Below are positions 1 through 7,977 of a stretch of 64,000 bases of DNA, in pieces (the first letter of the stretch is position 1; every line of letters begins with the position of its first letter). Origin of the DNA: Salipiger marinus (GTDB taxonomy: Bacteria; Pseudomonadota; Alphaproteobacteria; Rhodobacterales; Rhodobacteraceae); contig NZ_FNEJ01000022.1 of assembly GCF_900100085.1 (NCBI RefSeq), positions 1-64,000 on the forward strand. Reading direction: 5' to 3'. The position numbers and the translations under genes were made by a program. Below the pieces are notes generated by a model that made no database searches, had not been told where the DNA came from, and saw only the letters and a list, made by a program, of their open reading frames with translations.

Positions 1-303
1 AAAGCGGTCGCCAAGCTGGTCAAGGACCGGGACGCGCTGCTGACCTTCTACGACTACCCGGCGGAACACTGGAAGCACATCCGGACGTCAAATCCGATCG
101 AAAGCACCTTCGCCACCGTCCGGCATCGCACGAAACGCACTAAGGGATGCCTGAGCCGCAAGACCGGGCTGGCCATGGCGTTCAAGTTGATGATGTCGGC
201 GCAGAAGAAATGGCGCAAACTCGATGGCCGGAACCGCCTGCCCGAGATCATCCAGGGGGTTGAGTTCCGCGACGGCCTCCGCCAACTTCAAGCTGCCGCC
301 TGA
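1..303 (+). CDS. IS256-family (Mutator-type) transposase, C-terminal 100 residues, cut by window edge
   Basis: Transposes the IS by a DDE-type cut-and-paste or copy-paste reaction. The visible reading frame is open from base 1 and ends at a TGA at 301-303. It contains the family's C-terminal signature RTSNPIESTFATVRHRTKR around residues 28-46, in which the Glu of NPIES is the expected third acidic catalytic residue. The N-terminal two thirds, including the two catalytic Asp residues, lie outside the window, so intactness cannot be judged. It reads toward the endolysin gene, which lies on the opposite strand and is interrupted by this element. Confidence 0.93.
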   Translation, partial: KAVAKLVKDRDALLTFYDYPAEHWKHIRTSNPIESTFATVRHRTKRTKGCLSRKTGLAMAFKLMMSAQKKWRKLDGRNRLPEIIQGVEFRDGLRQLQAAA

Positions 304-305
304 TC

Positions 306-332
306 AGACGTCACCAACTTCTGCGCATATCT
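306..332. repeat. Right terminal inverted repeat of the IS256-family element
   Basis: This short segment lies between the transposase stop and the resumption of endolysin codons. It matches the general pattern of IS256 ends (AGAAGTTGGTGAC core on the minus strand). Its exact borders are inferred because the left repeat is not in the window. Confidence 0.6.
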
Positions 333-747
333 CCCAGCCGGTGGGTGTGGCGGTGGTGTGGATCACGAAGAGCTGCACCAGGTGCCCCGCCCTGCCTTGG
401 AACAGCCGGTTTCCGTGGCCCGGGCGCAGCACCGGCCCGGCGGGCTGCGGCGCGTCTTCTATGGCAGCCCCGGAGCGCGGCATGCCATCGGCGGCGATCA
501 GGGCGCCAAGCGCCCGGTCCAGCTCCGGCGTCCAGACCCGGCTCAGCGGCCCTTCGGCAAGATAGCGCAGATCGATCAGCGCGCGTCCGATCTGCAGCAC
601 CGAATCGCCCCAGCGGCCCTGACGTGCGGCGCGAAGTGCCTGAAGCCCGGCGCGGGTTTTTGGCCCCCAGAACCCGTCTGCGGGCCCTGGAGCAAAGCCT
701 AGCGCCGAGGTAGCCGCTTGCAGCAGGCGGATCGCCTGTTTTTTCAT
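333..747 (-). pseudogene. Phage endolysin (peptidoglycan-binding domain plus N-acetylmuramoyl-L-alanine amidase), truncated by IS insertion
   Basis: A phage lysis enzyme that would cut the amide bond of peptidoglycan. The start at 747 has a GAGGAG box a few bases upstream. Residues 1-75 form a small peptidoglycan-binding module (ADGFWGPKTRAGLQAL is typical). The amidase_2 domain begins near residue 128 with LFVIHTTATPTGW, which carries the first zinc-ligand His. Directly after TPTGW the reading frame enters the IS end, adds about nine foreign residues and stops at 304. The rest of the catalytic domain, with the remaining His and Cys or Asp ligands, is missing here. The gene is therefore broken unless the remainder lies beyond the IS and is somehow restored. 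Confidence 0.85.
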
Positions 748-1065
748 CATCGTCTCCTCAAACAGAATACCCCGCACGAAGCGGGATAGCGCAGCGCGAG
801 ACTGCCAACGGATCAGCAAGGGATGCGCGTCTGCCCGTTCGTCAGACGGTCGGCTTAGAGGGCAGCTCACACAGTCTCGAAAAATGCACAGCATTGTTTC
901 CAAAATTGGATATTATCACTATGTCATAAGACACTATAGTGGTGCTGCGAACGTGGCTGCAGTTCAACCTGCGTGCCCCCACACAAAGCCGCGTTCGCAC
1001 TTTGCATTTCCGTAATTGCACATATGGGACTCGTCTTTACCCTGCAGATGCATGATGCCTTCCTT

Positions 1066-1121
1066 GTGAGCGCAGCCTGAAGTTTTCGAGTATAGCCGCA
1101 CACGGTAACTGCTGCGCTCAC
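1066..1121. repeat. Inverted repeat with 11-bp perfect arms
   Basis: GTGAGCGCAGC at 1066-1076 is matched by GCTGCGCTCAC at 1111-1121, leaving a 34-base loop. The arm shares the core GTGAGCGC with the second pair at 1661-1727. No T-tract follows, so it is not an obvious terminator. Confidence 0.7.
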
Positions 1122-1660
1122 GCGGCCGACCTTCTTAGTTTCGTCACCGCTGCGCGTCTAAGCAGCGACGGCGCTCGGGCTTCTTTCATAGGCCACGAGA
1201 TCACCTACCACCCCAGCTACAATGCCAATCCGCGCAATCATGTTATGTGTGATCTGCGCCTGCGAAACACCCGCGTACAATGATGGGATTGGGTTTCGGC
1301 TAAATTGAAGAGAATACCAATTGTTTCCAAATAAGAAATAATAGAGGCGAAGAAAAGCTATTTATGCTTCTTTTAGCTTAACACACCCAAAATTGACGCT
1401 AGGGTAAGCGCGCGAGCGTGGCCTTCCCTTCAACCTGCGATTCCCCAACCAGAGGCTATGCTCGCACCCGCCGAATAGATGGTGCAGATACCCACTGCCA
1501 GAGGCAGATCGAAAGCCTATCTTGGCTTCCGTGGGTTCAGCCCTCGATTGCATGCGTGCCCTGCACGCTTTAGAGCAGCTCTCAATCAGTTTACTATTAT
1601 TTTTTACTTTCGCGCTCTCCCCGTTAGGCATCTACATGCCATAGGGTGTAGCATTTAAAC

Positions 1661-1727
1661 GTGAGCGCGGCCCCAGAGGCCCCTTAACCGCGCACAGCAA
1701 CAGTGGCGTCCACAGCGTCGCGCTCAC
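1661..1727. repeat. Inverted repeat with 9-bp perfect arms, related to the one at 1066
   Basis: GTGAGCGCG at 1661-1669 pairs with CGCGCTCAC at 1719-1727. It ends just before the stop of the holin-like gene. Two such elements bound a roughly 540-base segment with no clear gene. Confidence 0.65.
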
Positions 1728-1734
1728 ACCGCCG

Positions 1735-1965
1735 TCATTTCTGCCCTTGTCCCCCGTTGCCAGCCCCTGAGCGCAACAGCGCCATTATGAAGCGTGAGAG
1801 CGCCGGAGCCTCCACGCCGAGGGCCAGCAGGCCCAGCATGGGATAGACCCAGCCGGGAACTTCCTTTGCCAGCACATCCATACCGATGTCGGCGACGAAC
1901 AGCGCGATAATCGCCAACAGACTCAGCACCTGCGCCCAGCGGATTCGCTTTTCTGCCTTGCTCAT
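1735..1965 (-). CDS. Small membrane protein, holin candidate
   Basis: Encodes 76 residues starting MSKAEKRIRW at the ATG 1965, preceded by an AAGGGG box. Two hydrophobic stretches (about residues 10-31 and 37-62) with a basic N-terminus and polar tail fit a class II holin, which would form membrane lesions for lysis. It overlaps the preceding gene by four bases (ATGA), which suggests translational coupling. The position next to the endolysin supports the role. There is no family-specific motif, so the function is inferred from size, topology and context. Confidence 0.6.
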   Translation of the reverse strand: MSKAEKRIRWAQVLSLLAIIALFVADIGMDVLAKEVPGWVYPMLGLLALGVEAPALSRFIMALLRSGAGNGGQGQK

Positions 1966-2150
1966 GTGCCCCCCTTCGACAGCAGCCGCAGCGTCCGCCC
2001 TGCCAGCCGGGTCAATGACCAACTGGCCAGGAAGACCACACTACCGCTGGTCGAGGCGTATACCGCCAGCAGAGTAACCAGAAAAACCGGCATCAACCCC
2101 GCATAGGCATCAAGATAGTGGCGCGCGAAAGTGGCAAGGATGGGACTCAT
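1962..2150 (-). CDS. Small membrane protein in lysis region, holin or antiholin candidate
   Basis: Encodes 62 residues starting MSPILATFAR. An amphipathic N-terminus is followed by one long hydrophobic segment (about residues 16-45) and a basic tail. It overlaps the next gene by ATGA, and its own start overlaps the stop of an upstream short frame (2147). Its N-terminus resembles a truncated reading frame at 2668-2781 (both share RxYLDAYAGLxPV), so the region carries two copies of the start of this gene. It may work with the neighbouring 76-residue protein as a holin pair. Confidence 0.6.
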   Translation of the reverse strand: MSPILATFARHYLDAYAGLMPVFLVTLLAVYASTSGSVVFLASWSLTRLAGRTLRLLSKGGT

Positions 2151-2338
2151 GTGATTGGCACCTCGCGGGAAGGGGTCGGCGGAACATGGTAAATACGGCA
2201 AAACTTAGCCACTGGAGAACCAGACTTGCCTCTACGACGCGCTTGCGACTCCGCAGCCGCCATGCGACGCTCGACTTCAAGTTGTGCACCGTGCCAGTCC
2301 AAGCCACCCGACCATGCAAGGGGCCTGCGCGTGACCAT
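2147..2338 (-). CDS. Short hypothetical protein upstream of the holin-like genes
   Basis: A 63-residue frame starting MVTRRPLAWSGG, rich in Arg and Glu in the middle and ending SREVPIT. The only positive evidence is its ATGA overlap with the start of the downstream holin-like gene, the coupling pattern used throughout the late operon. No clear ribosome site precedes it, and its first codons overlap the GTG start of the oppositely oriented VanZ-like gene. It could be a spurious frame. Confidence 0.33.
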   Translation of the reverse strand: MVTRRPLAWSGGLDWHGAQLEVERRMAAAESQARRRGKSGSPVAKFCRIYHVPPTPSREVPIT

Positions 2339-2684
2339 CGGAAGTTTTTTAACAGCTATTGTTACAATCGGCTTTGCCCTCGGAATTTTACTCGTCCAGC
2401 TGATCGAGCATGGCGCCTTTCCGTTGCGCATTCAGATGGTCGACATGACGGAGCATGTGCTCCTTTTCGCGATACTGATGCTACCCACCGCGCTGTTCCG
2501 CCCGCACTGGATGATTTGGCTAGTACCACTGGCATGTTTCTTCGCCATCGGACTGGAGTTAGTTCAACCTTTGGAGGGGCGCGGTCATGGCTTTGACGTG
2601 ATCGCGAAAGGCTTTGGCATTATCCTTGTGACCGTCATCGTTCCGCTGATACGCGCTATCGGCGCCTTCATCGCATCGCGCTGA
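2331..2684 (+). CDS. VanZ-like membrane protein (accessory gene in the lysis region)
   Basis: A 117-residue protein if the GTG at 2331 is used (AAGGGG box upstream). Four hydrophobic segments are visible. The motif DMTEHVLLFAILML followed by LELVQPLEGR and FDVIAKGFG matches the VanZ-family layout DxxxHxxxF ... ExxQ ... GR ... D ... G. VanZ-like proteins are poorly defined membrane proteins, one of which gives teicoplanin resistance. The gene is on the plus strand against the phage late operon and lies beside a truncated holin-like copy, so it looks like an inserted cargo gene (moron). It was recognised by pattern only. Confidence 0.6.
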   Translation: MTIGSFLTAIVTIGFALGILLVQLIEHGAFPLRIQMVDMTEHVLLFAILMLPTALFRPHWMIWLVPLACFFAIGLELVQPLEGRGHGFDVIAKGFGIILVTVIVPLIRAIGAFIASR

Positions 2685-2781
2685 GGGACGTAGTCGCACC
2701 CGACCTGATGCGCACCGGCACCAACCCGGCATAGGCATCCAGATAATTCCGCGACAACGCGGTGAGGAGCGCGGCTGCCAT
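2668..2781 (-). pseudogene. Truncated second copy of the holin-like gene
   Basis: Starting at the ATG 2781, five bases after the stop of the preceding phage gene, the frame reads MAAALLTALSRNYLDAYAGL then VPV before losing similarity and stopping at 2668. The first 23 residues resemble the N-terminus of the holin-like protein at 1962-2150. The DNA shares GCATAGGCATC followed by AGATA in both places (near 2101 and 2730). The homology ends where the VanZ-bearing segment begins, as expected for a gene cut by an insertion or recombination. Confidence 0.6.
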
Positions 2782-2786
2782 GGCAG

Positions 2787-3131
2787 TCACGCCCCCGGCT
2801 CGAAAGACCGGGTCAGCCCGTGCTGCGCGCAGAGCGCGTCGAACTGATCCGCCTGAGCGCGCGTGCCTACAGGTTCGATGCTGGACAGCAGCACGGGCAG
2901 CACCGCCTCCAGATCGGCAGGGTCAACACCCTCTGGAGCGGTGCCGGAGCCTGCGGCGGCAAGCGCGTCAACAAAGGACGGCTGCGCCACGGCAGAGAGC
3001 CCGTAATAGGCGCCATCGGAGAGCGGGACGCGATAATTGTCCGGCCCCCAGCCCATGGCCTCCGCAATGCGCTTTGCGGCTTCGCGTTGCGCGGCGGGGA
3101 CAATCAGGGCGATCTGATAGGAATAGGTCAT
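2787..3131 (-). CDS. Phage hypothetical protein downstream of the tail fibre genes
   Basis: Encodes 114 residues starting MTYSYQIALIVPAA. It is soluble and mixed alpha/beta in character, with no signal peptide or membrane segment. I do not recognise a domain. Its ATG overlaps the stop of the preceding gene by ATGA, so it is part of the late operon, probably a fibre accessory or assembly factor by position. Codon use matches its neighbours. Confidence 0.7.
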   Translation of the reverse strand: MTYSYQIALIVPAAQREAAKRIAEAMGWGPDNYRVPLSDGAYYGLSAVAQPSFVDALAAAGSGTAPEGVDPADLEAVLPVLLSSIEPVGTRAQADQFDALCAQHGLTRSFEPGA

Positions 3132-4237
3132 AGCCCTGCCTTTCCGGCCATGTAGCGATACACCAGCGTGTGCTCTGCATCGGTAAGGATGCGGTCGTAA
3201 AACGCCGCGCCATAAATGCGCACGTTGCCGTAGCGCACGGTTGAGCCGTTCTCAAAATGCAGAAGGTTTCGGAACTCTTGTGGCTCTTCCAGCTCTGCAG
3301 AGAGCACGTAGGGGGTGCGGGACAAAAGATCACGGCCCGGCGCAACGGGGTTTCTTTCCTTGCTTGTCCAAGGGCCATCGTTCTGCTTCCAGCGGCCCGT
3401 TTTCATGGTCCCGCCATCCAGAGACAAGGTCGTGGCATCGGCGATATGAACGTAATGGGTACCACCCCCCGCGACCGCCCCGACCAATGCCACCACAGCT
3501 GCCTGCACAACGGCATGCGAGAGCACCATGATCAGAGTTTGGTATTGAACCGGCTCGGCAAGCTGCAGGACGTCATCCACCCCATCCCCGGCGATCCAGC
3601 GATGGCTGCCACTGGCGCCGTAAGTGGGCCGTGCGGCAGCCGTGGTCTGCATCAGAACCTGTCCGACCACCTCGCGCAGGCGGAAGTTGCGGATCGTATA
3701 TTTGCCGCCATTGCTGTCGATCCACACCGGACGGTCAGACGGGCCCACGACACGGATATAGCCGTCATAGCGGCCCGATGTGCCAAACGCCCCCACAGCA
3801 AAGCTCTCATTGCCCTGGTCCGACTGCCCGCGACGATAGACCAGAATCCGGCTGGGGGAGTCTGCCTCCAGCGTGTAATCGAAAGACACCCGGATGAGCT
3901 TGCCGATAAAATACGATGCCGAATGACCGGTATTCAGGTAGAACGCCGAAAAGCCGCTGTCATTGTCTCTGGTATAGGAGCCGTCGCCATTGTCGGTCCA
4001 AACCAGGTCCGGGAAGGTCAAGGCTCCGGACAGCTCGGGCTCTCTGCGGTTTCCGGGCAGGGCCATGCCAATCGGCGCGCCGTTGCTGCTGACCGCATCT
4101 CCGCCAAAACTGCTTTGAAACAGCGTGGTCTGATCGAAGGCGTCATACCACGCCACAAGCCCGGGCACGCTGGCGGGGGTGATACCGCGCGCAGCTCTCC
4201 CGCGCCCCGGCGCGAGTGACAGGCCAAAAGCCAGCAT
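3128..4237 (-). CDS. Phage structural protein, likely fibre component downstream of spike base
   Basis: Encodes 369 residues. The chosen ATG at 4237 overlaps the upstream stop as TGATG with a GGGTGG box before it. The early phrase VPGLVAWYDA and the later RWIAGDGVDDVLQL are typical of phage and GTA fibre proteins carrying a concanavalin/LamG-like beta-sandwich. The sequence is rich in Gly, Ser and Asn, and has no signal peptide beyond a short hydrophobic start. It lies directly after a GTA-like spike-base gene, in the position of the GTA head-spike fibre, so a receptor or capsule-binding role is likely. Which capsid site it decorates cannot be told from sequence. Confidence 0.65.
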   Translation of the reverse strand: MLAFGLSLAPGRGRAARGITPASVPGLVAWYDAFDQTTLFQSSFGGDAVSSNGAPIGMALPGNRREPELSGALTFPDLVWTDNGDGSYTRDNDSGFSAFYLNTGHSASYFIGKLIRVSFDYTLEADSPSRILVYRRGQSDQGNESFAVGAFGTSGRYDGYIRVVGPSDRPVWIDSNGGKYTIRNFRLREVVGQVLMQTTAAARPTYGASGSHRWIAGDGVDDVLQLAEPVQYQTLIMVLSHAVVQAAVVALVGAVAGGGTHYVHIADATTLSLDGGTMKTGRWKQNDGPWTSKERNPVAPGRDLLSRTPYVLSAELEEPQEFRNLLHFENGSTVRYGNVRIYGAAFYDRILTDAEHTLVYRYMAGKAGL

Positions 4238-4497
4238 CAATACCACCCGACAATATTGGTCGCGGTCGTGCCGGTGGCCATCACGCGCAGGGCCCGGAAC
4301 ACCAGCACCTCGCCCGCCATCACGGTATAGCTGATCTCGGTCTGCAGCGGGTCGCGCAGCACGAGCGTGCCGCCTTCGCCGACGCGGATGGCACGGGGTC
4401 GGATCGGCAGATCTTCGGTGTCGCTGGGGGTGATCGCAAAATGATGCGCCGCCGGGCTGTCGAGGCGCGTGATCTGCACCTGGAAAGGGTCGGACAT
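4237..4497 (-). CDS. Spike base protein, GTA GhsA (Rcc01079)-like
   Basis: Encodes 86 residues. The pattern FAITPSDTEDLP, RAIRVGEGGTLVLRDP, AGEVLVFRALRVMATGTTAT and a final IVGWY matches the small spike-base family known from the Rhodobacter capsulatus gene transfer agent, where it anchors head spikes that bind host capsule. It lies between the tailspike gene and a fibre-like gene. It shares the DUF-like signature (TPSD, TRA-L-VG, ATGTTAT, -Y end) rather than any catalytic motif. The call rests on recognised sequence pattern, so a profile search would be the test. Confidence 0.65.
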   Translation of the reverse strand: MSDPFQVQITRLDSPAAHHFAITPSDTEDLPIRPRAIRVGEGGTLVLRDPLQTEISYTVMAGEVLVFRALRVMATGTTATNIVGWY

Positions 4498-4536
4498 GGC
4501 TGTCTCCTTGGGTTGGTTTTTTGTCTGATCGGCGGC

Positions 4537-7500
4537 TCAGCCGACCCGCCAGTTCACGCCGTCAAAAAAGATCGGCACGAAGTTGGACCCGCCGCCTTCG
4601 GCGACGCTGCCGAAGCTGCTGGCGGTGGCATCTGTGGCGAAGGCTTTCTGCCCGGCGGGAACGGAGAGCTCTTTGAGCGCCGCGACCGGCTCCACCAGAT
4701 CAGCGGGGCTGTGATAGGTGATCACCGGGCTGGATCCAGCCACCCATTCATAGGTGATGCGGCGCCCGCGCACCGTGCCGTCGATCAGGATTGTGGTGCC
4801 CGGGACGCGGTGGATCGTCATGCCCACATCCGCCTCCACCAGCCGGGAGATTTGGCCATCCCAGTCCAGCCCGGTGATTGTGAGATTGCCCACATTCACC
4901 ACCGTCTCACTGTTCTCCGCCACCGCCAGGATCAGCGGGCGATTGTCCTCCGCCCCCACCGCCACCAGATCGGCGATCAGGATATCGGTCACGGCCTCAT
5001 TGGGCGGGCTGGTGTAATCGGGGTCCCCCGGCGGGGTGCAAAGCGCGATATAGCAGCGGCGCGGCTTTTCCAGATAGGCGGTCCGGATCACCCCGTTCCA
5101 GCTGTTCTTGAGATGCAGGGAATCGTACCCCGCAGGTTCCGAGAAGCGCGGGTTGAGCCGCATCGAGATGTCCGACAGCGCCCAGTTGCGGCAATTCTCC
5201 AGCCGGAACCCGTCCTCATTGGTGCCCGGCGCATTGCCGATGGAGGTGGGCCCGCCATGCAGATCTGTGCCGCGCAGCCCGTCATGGCCGCGCCATTTCA
5301 TGAAGCATTGGCCGGAGCCGCGCGCGTGGATATGCGCAAAGCTCATGCCCCGGGTGCCATCCACCACCGCCGAATAGATAAAATGCTCGCCCGAGCCCAT
5401 GCCGTCGAACATCTGATAGACATGGCGCACCACCGCATAAGGCGCGCCGCCGGTGACCACATTGTGCCCGGGCTCCGGAGCGGCCAGCGGATGGGTGGAA
5501 TAGACATAGACGCCCTCGATCAGCCCGCGCTCAAACCCCTCATTGTCCAGGCTGACAAAGGACAGCATGTCATGCACCCGGCAGTTGCGGATCACGCAAT
5601 CGCGATAGCCGCTGCCGCGATAGCCGGTGATGGCCTTCTGATGGCCGTGGAACTCGCAATTCTCCACCGTGATCTGCGGCCCGCGCAGGCTGATCACCCC
5701 ATCGCGGATATCGGTCACCGCCCCGGCCGGGAAAGGCGCATCGGCGGTGATGGTCCAATTGCTGAGCCGCGCCCCCGCTTCGGCAATCACCCCGCGCTGG
5801 AACCAGCAGGGAAGCCCGCCCAGACTGCCAATATGCCAGGACAGGTCCGCCACGGTGACGCCCTCCTGCACCCGGAACACCGCGCCTTCATTGTCCAGCG
5901 TATAATCCTGCTGGAAGCGCAGCCCCTCGAGCCGGGCAATTGTGCCCGCCGGAAACACCACATTGGCCGTGCGCGTCGCGGCCCGGACCACCGATCCCGG
6001 CTTTGCCCGCAGCGCCCCGCCCCGCGCGGCATAGCGGATAAAGGCGGCCTCGCCGTCGCTTTGCCCCTCCAGCGGCACGCCGTAATCCTCAGGATAAGCC
6101 TCGCGCACCGACTCCGGCAGATAGTCGCTGCCATAGCTCACCGCGATCCTGCCGCCGCGCGCGGCATTCTCGGCATCGATGGCGGCGCGCAGGTGGCCCG
6201 GGACACGGCAGCCATTAAGCCCGAGGATGGCAAGGCTTGCGGGCATTTCCGCCGCATGAAGCCCGTCAAAGCGCACCGCCGGGCAATTGATCACCCGCAG
6301 CGCGGTCAGGCTGGCGGGCAGCTGCTGCCAGTCACAGGACCAGTCCAGATCTGTATGGCCCTGGACAAAGAGATAGCGCAGCGGAAACGCAGGCGAGAGC
6401 CGCAGCGCCTTCAGCGCGCCCTGCCCGGCGGGCATGGTGATCTCGATCCCCGGACGCTCGCCCGAGGCGATGTCATCGCCCACCGATTTCGCGGGATACC
6501 AGAGCGTGACAAAAGACGGCGCGGCGCTGTCGATCACATGCCGCGCCAGTACCGGCTCGCCCGCTGTCGGGGTTTCGGTAAAAACCCCGTCCTGTTCAAA
6601 AAGCACCGGCAGGCCCGCGCGAATGGTGCCAACGCTCACGGTATTGGGGCTGTCCCCGGTGGGTCCAAAGCTCAGGACGCAGGCGCGCAGATAGAGCTCC
6701 TCTTTCCAGATCATGCCGCCGGTGGCATCGGCGGCAATCCAGCGCTCCGCCGAGGTGACGCCGATGCTCTCCCCGGTGATCACCCGCCCGATGCGGTGGC
6801 CCAATTCCACCAGCGAGGGCCCGTCAAAATGCACATTGCTGCCATCGGGCCCGGGGCGCAGACCGGCAGCGGAGACCAGAGAGACACCGCTATATCTGCC
6901 GCTCGCAATCGTGCGCCGCCAGCCCTCATTGGCTTTCCACGCTGCCCCGCCATCGGCCTGCGGCAGCGCTTCCACGGCAATGATCCGGGTGGCGGCGGAG
7001 GCCCGCGACCAGGCCCTGATCTGCGCGAGATAGTCGGGATAAATCCGGTCCGACAGCGCCGAGATCAGCGCGTCATGCGCACTTTCCACCACATCGACGA
7101 TATGCACATCCACGCTGCTGAGCCCGGCCAGCAGGCCGCCTGCGGCAAAAGCCGCCTCCACCCGCGCGGCAAAGACCGGCCAGTGTTCGCCCGCCTCCAT
7201 CCAGGCACCAATTGGCGATCCGGAGACCGCATAAGGGATCACCACCACCGGGCGGCGCAGGCGGGTGGCGATATATTTGCCCATATGCAGCGGGAAGTAA
7301 TTGCGCCCGGGCTGCGCGCTGGCAAAAGGCGAGGCCCCGGGATCCAGCGTGACGATCTTGCCCGCGAGATGATCCCAGACCAGCACCTCGGGGCTGGGGG
7401 TCAGATCGCCGCCCGCCGCCGCCGCCACCTGCGCGCCATTGGATTGCGCATTGCAGGTGATCACCAGCGGATCGGGGGAATACCAGCGCCCGGCAATCCG

Positions 7501-7962
7501 CACCTTGAAGCGCTCATGGGGCGGCTCGCTGGCGCGGGGTTTCCAGCCCACCGCATCCAGCGCCTGGGTGGGCGCAAAGCTGCCGCGCAGCACGGCGCTG
7601 CCGCCCTGATTGACATAGATCGCCACCGCCTCCTCGAGATAGGCGAGAAAGGCCTCCCCCTCCGCCGTGGCGGCAAGCCCCGCGTCTGTCGAGAGATACA
7701 CCGCCCCGCCCGAGGCCAGCGCCAAGGCCAAGGCTGCATCGGCATCGGCGCGCGCACCCGCCTCAGTCTCGAGCCGGTCCCCCAGGGCGGCATCCCCGGC
7801 GGCGCGGGTCAGTTCTGCCGCGCTGATCCGGGTGGCAAGGGCCGCATCAACCGCCTCCAGCGCCCGGGTTTTGCCCCGCAGGGTGGCATTCAGCGCCTCC
7901 TCGAGATCGGCCACGGTCGTGGTTTTGGGATCGGCCCCATGGACCGGCAGGGTGAAGGTCAT
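4537..7962 (-). CDS. Large tailspike: SGNH esterase domain, repeat region and right-handed beta-helix
   Basis: Encodes 1141 residues. The N-terminal 100 residues are Ala-rich and helical, as in trimeric fibre adaptors. Residues about 160-410 form an SGNH/carbohydrate-esterase-6-like domain: CNAQSNGA carries the nucleophile Ser, and DGSNVHFDGPSLVELG carries the Asp/His pair. Residues about 560-640 have short leucine-rich strands. From about 660 to 1000 there are many short beta strands with phrases such as DCVIRNCRVHDM, typical of a pectin-lyase-like parallel beta-helix. A short C-terminal domain ends VPIFFDGVNWRVG. Together this suggests receptor polysaccharide binding plus deacetylation. An antisense frame of 1363 codons covers the gene and is treated as a GC artefact. 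Confidence 0.85.
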   Translation of the reverse strand: MTFTLPVHGADPKTTTVADLEEALNATLRGKTRALEAVDAALATRISAAELTRAAGDAALGDRLETEAGARADADAALALALASGGAVYLSTDAGLAATAEGEAFLAYLEEAVAIYVNQGGSAVLRGSFAPTQALDAVGWKPRASEPPHERFKVRIAGRWYSPDPLVITCNAQSNGAQVAAAAGGDLTPSPEVLVWDHLAGKIVTLDPGASPFASAQPGRNYFPLHMGKYIATRLRRPVVVIPYAVSGSPIGAWMEAGEHWPVFAARVEAAFAAGGLLAGLSSVDVHIVDVVESAHDALISALSDRIYPDYLAQIRAWSRASAATRIIAVEALPQADGGAAWKANEGWRRTIASGRYSGVSLVSAAGLRPGPDGSNVHFDGPSLVELGHRIGRVITGESIGVTSAERWIAADATGGMIWKEELYLRACVLSFGPTGDSPNTVSVGTIRAGLPVLFEQDGVFTETPTAGEPVLARHVIDSAAPSFVTLWYPAKSVGDDIASGERPGIEITMPAGQGALKALRLSPAFPLRYLFVQGHTDLDWSCDWQQLPASLTALRVINCPAVRFDGLHAAEMPASLAILGLNGCRVPGHLRAAIDAENAARGGRIAVSYGSDYLPESVREAYPEDYGVPLEGQSDGEAAFIRYAARGGALRAKPGSVVRAATRTANVVFPAGTIARLEGLRFQQDYTLDNEGAVFRVQEGVTVADLSWHIGSLGGLPCWFQRGVIAEAGARLSNWTITADAPFPAGAVTDIRDGVISLRGPQITVENCEFHGHQKAITGYRGSGYRDCVIRNCRVHDMLSFVSLDNEGFERGLIEGVYVYSTHPLAAPEPGHNVVTGGAPYAVVRHVYQMFDGMGSGEHFIYSAVVDGTRGMSFAHIHARGSGQCFMKWRGHDGLRGTDLHGGPTSIGNAPGTNEDGFRLENCRNWALSDISMRLNPRFSEPAGYDSLHLKNSWNGVIRTAYLEKPRRCYIALCTPPGDPDYTSPPNEAVTDILIADLVAVGAEDNRPLILAVAENSETVVNVGNLTITGLDWDGQISRLVEADVGMTIHRVPGTTILIDGTVRGRRITYEWVAGSSPVITYHSPADLVEPVAALKELSVPAGQKAFATDATASSFGSVAEGGGSNFVPIFFDGVNWRVG

Positions 7963-7977
7963 GACGCCTCGCAGGGT

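Larger units (their letters stand above)
1..332 (+). mobile_element. IS256-family insertion sequence, right end
   Basis: The transposase gene enters from the left edge and stops at 303. The sequence after the stop, about 306 to 332, resembles the terminal inverted repeat of alphaproteobacterial IS256 elements (read inward from the end: GAGATATGCGCAGAAGTTGG then TGACGTC). Phage endolysin sequence resumes immediately after it, which fixes the junction near 332. The left end and target duplication are not visible. Confidence 0.8.
751..1734. other. About 1 kb without a convincing gene, visibly lower GC than its surroundings
   Basis: This stretch separates the endolysin from the holin-like genes, where phage genes are normally packed tightly. 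Small open frames exist on the minus strand (924-1121 and 1362-1631), but none has a recognisable domain, good codon usage or a clear ribosome site. It holds two inverted-repeat pairs sharing a GTGAGCGC arm (1066-1121 and 1661-1727). It may be a decayed accessory insertion. I see no tRNA or transposase in it. Confidence 0.5.

Noticed and set aside
1371-1629. Integron attC-like ends GCTTAAC (1371) and GTTAGGC (1623)
   Set aside because: The distance is about 260 bases, longer than known attC sites, and no matching inner boxes or integrase are present.
1-3000. Search for a second copy of the tRNA-Leu 3' end as left attachment site
   Set aside because: No copy of the GGGACTTGAACCCCC block was found, so the left attachment site is taken to be outside the window.
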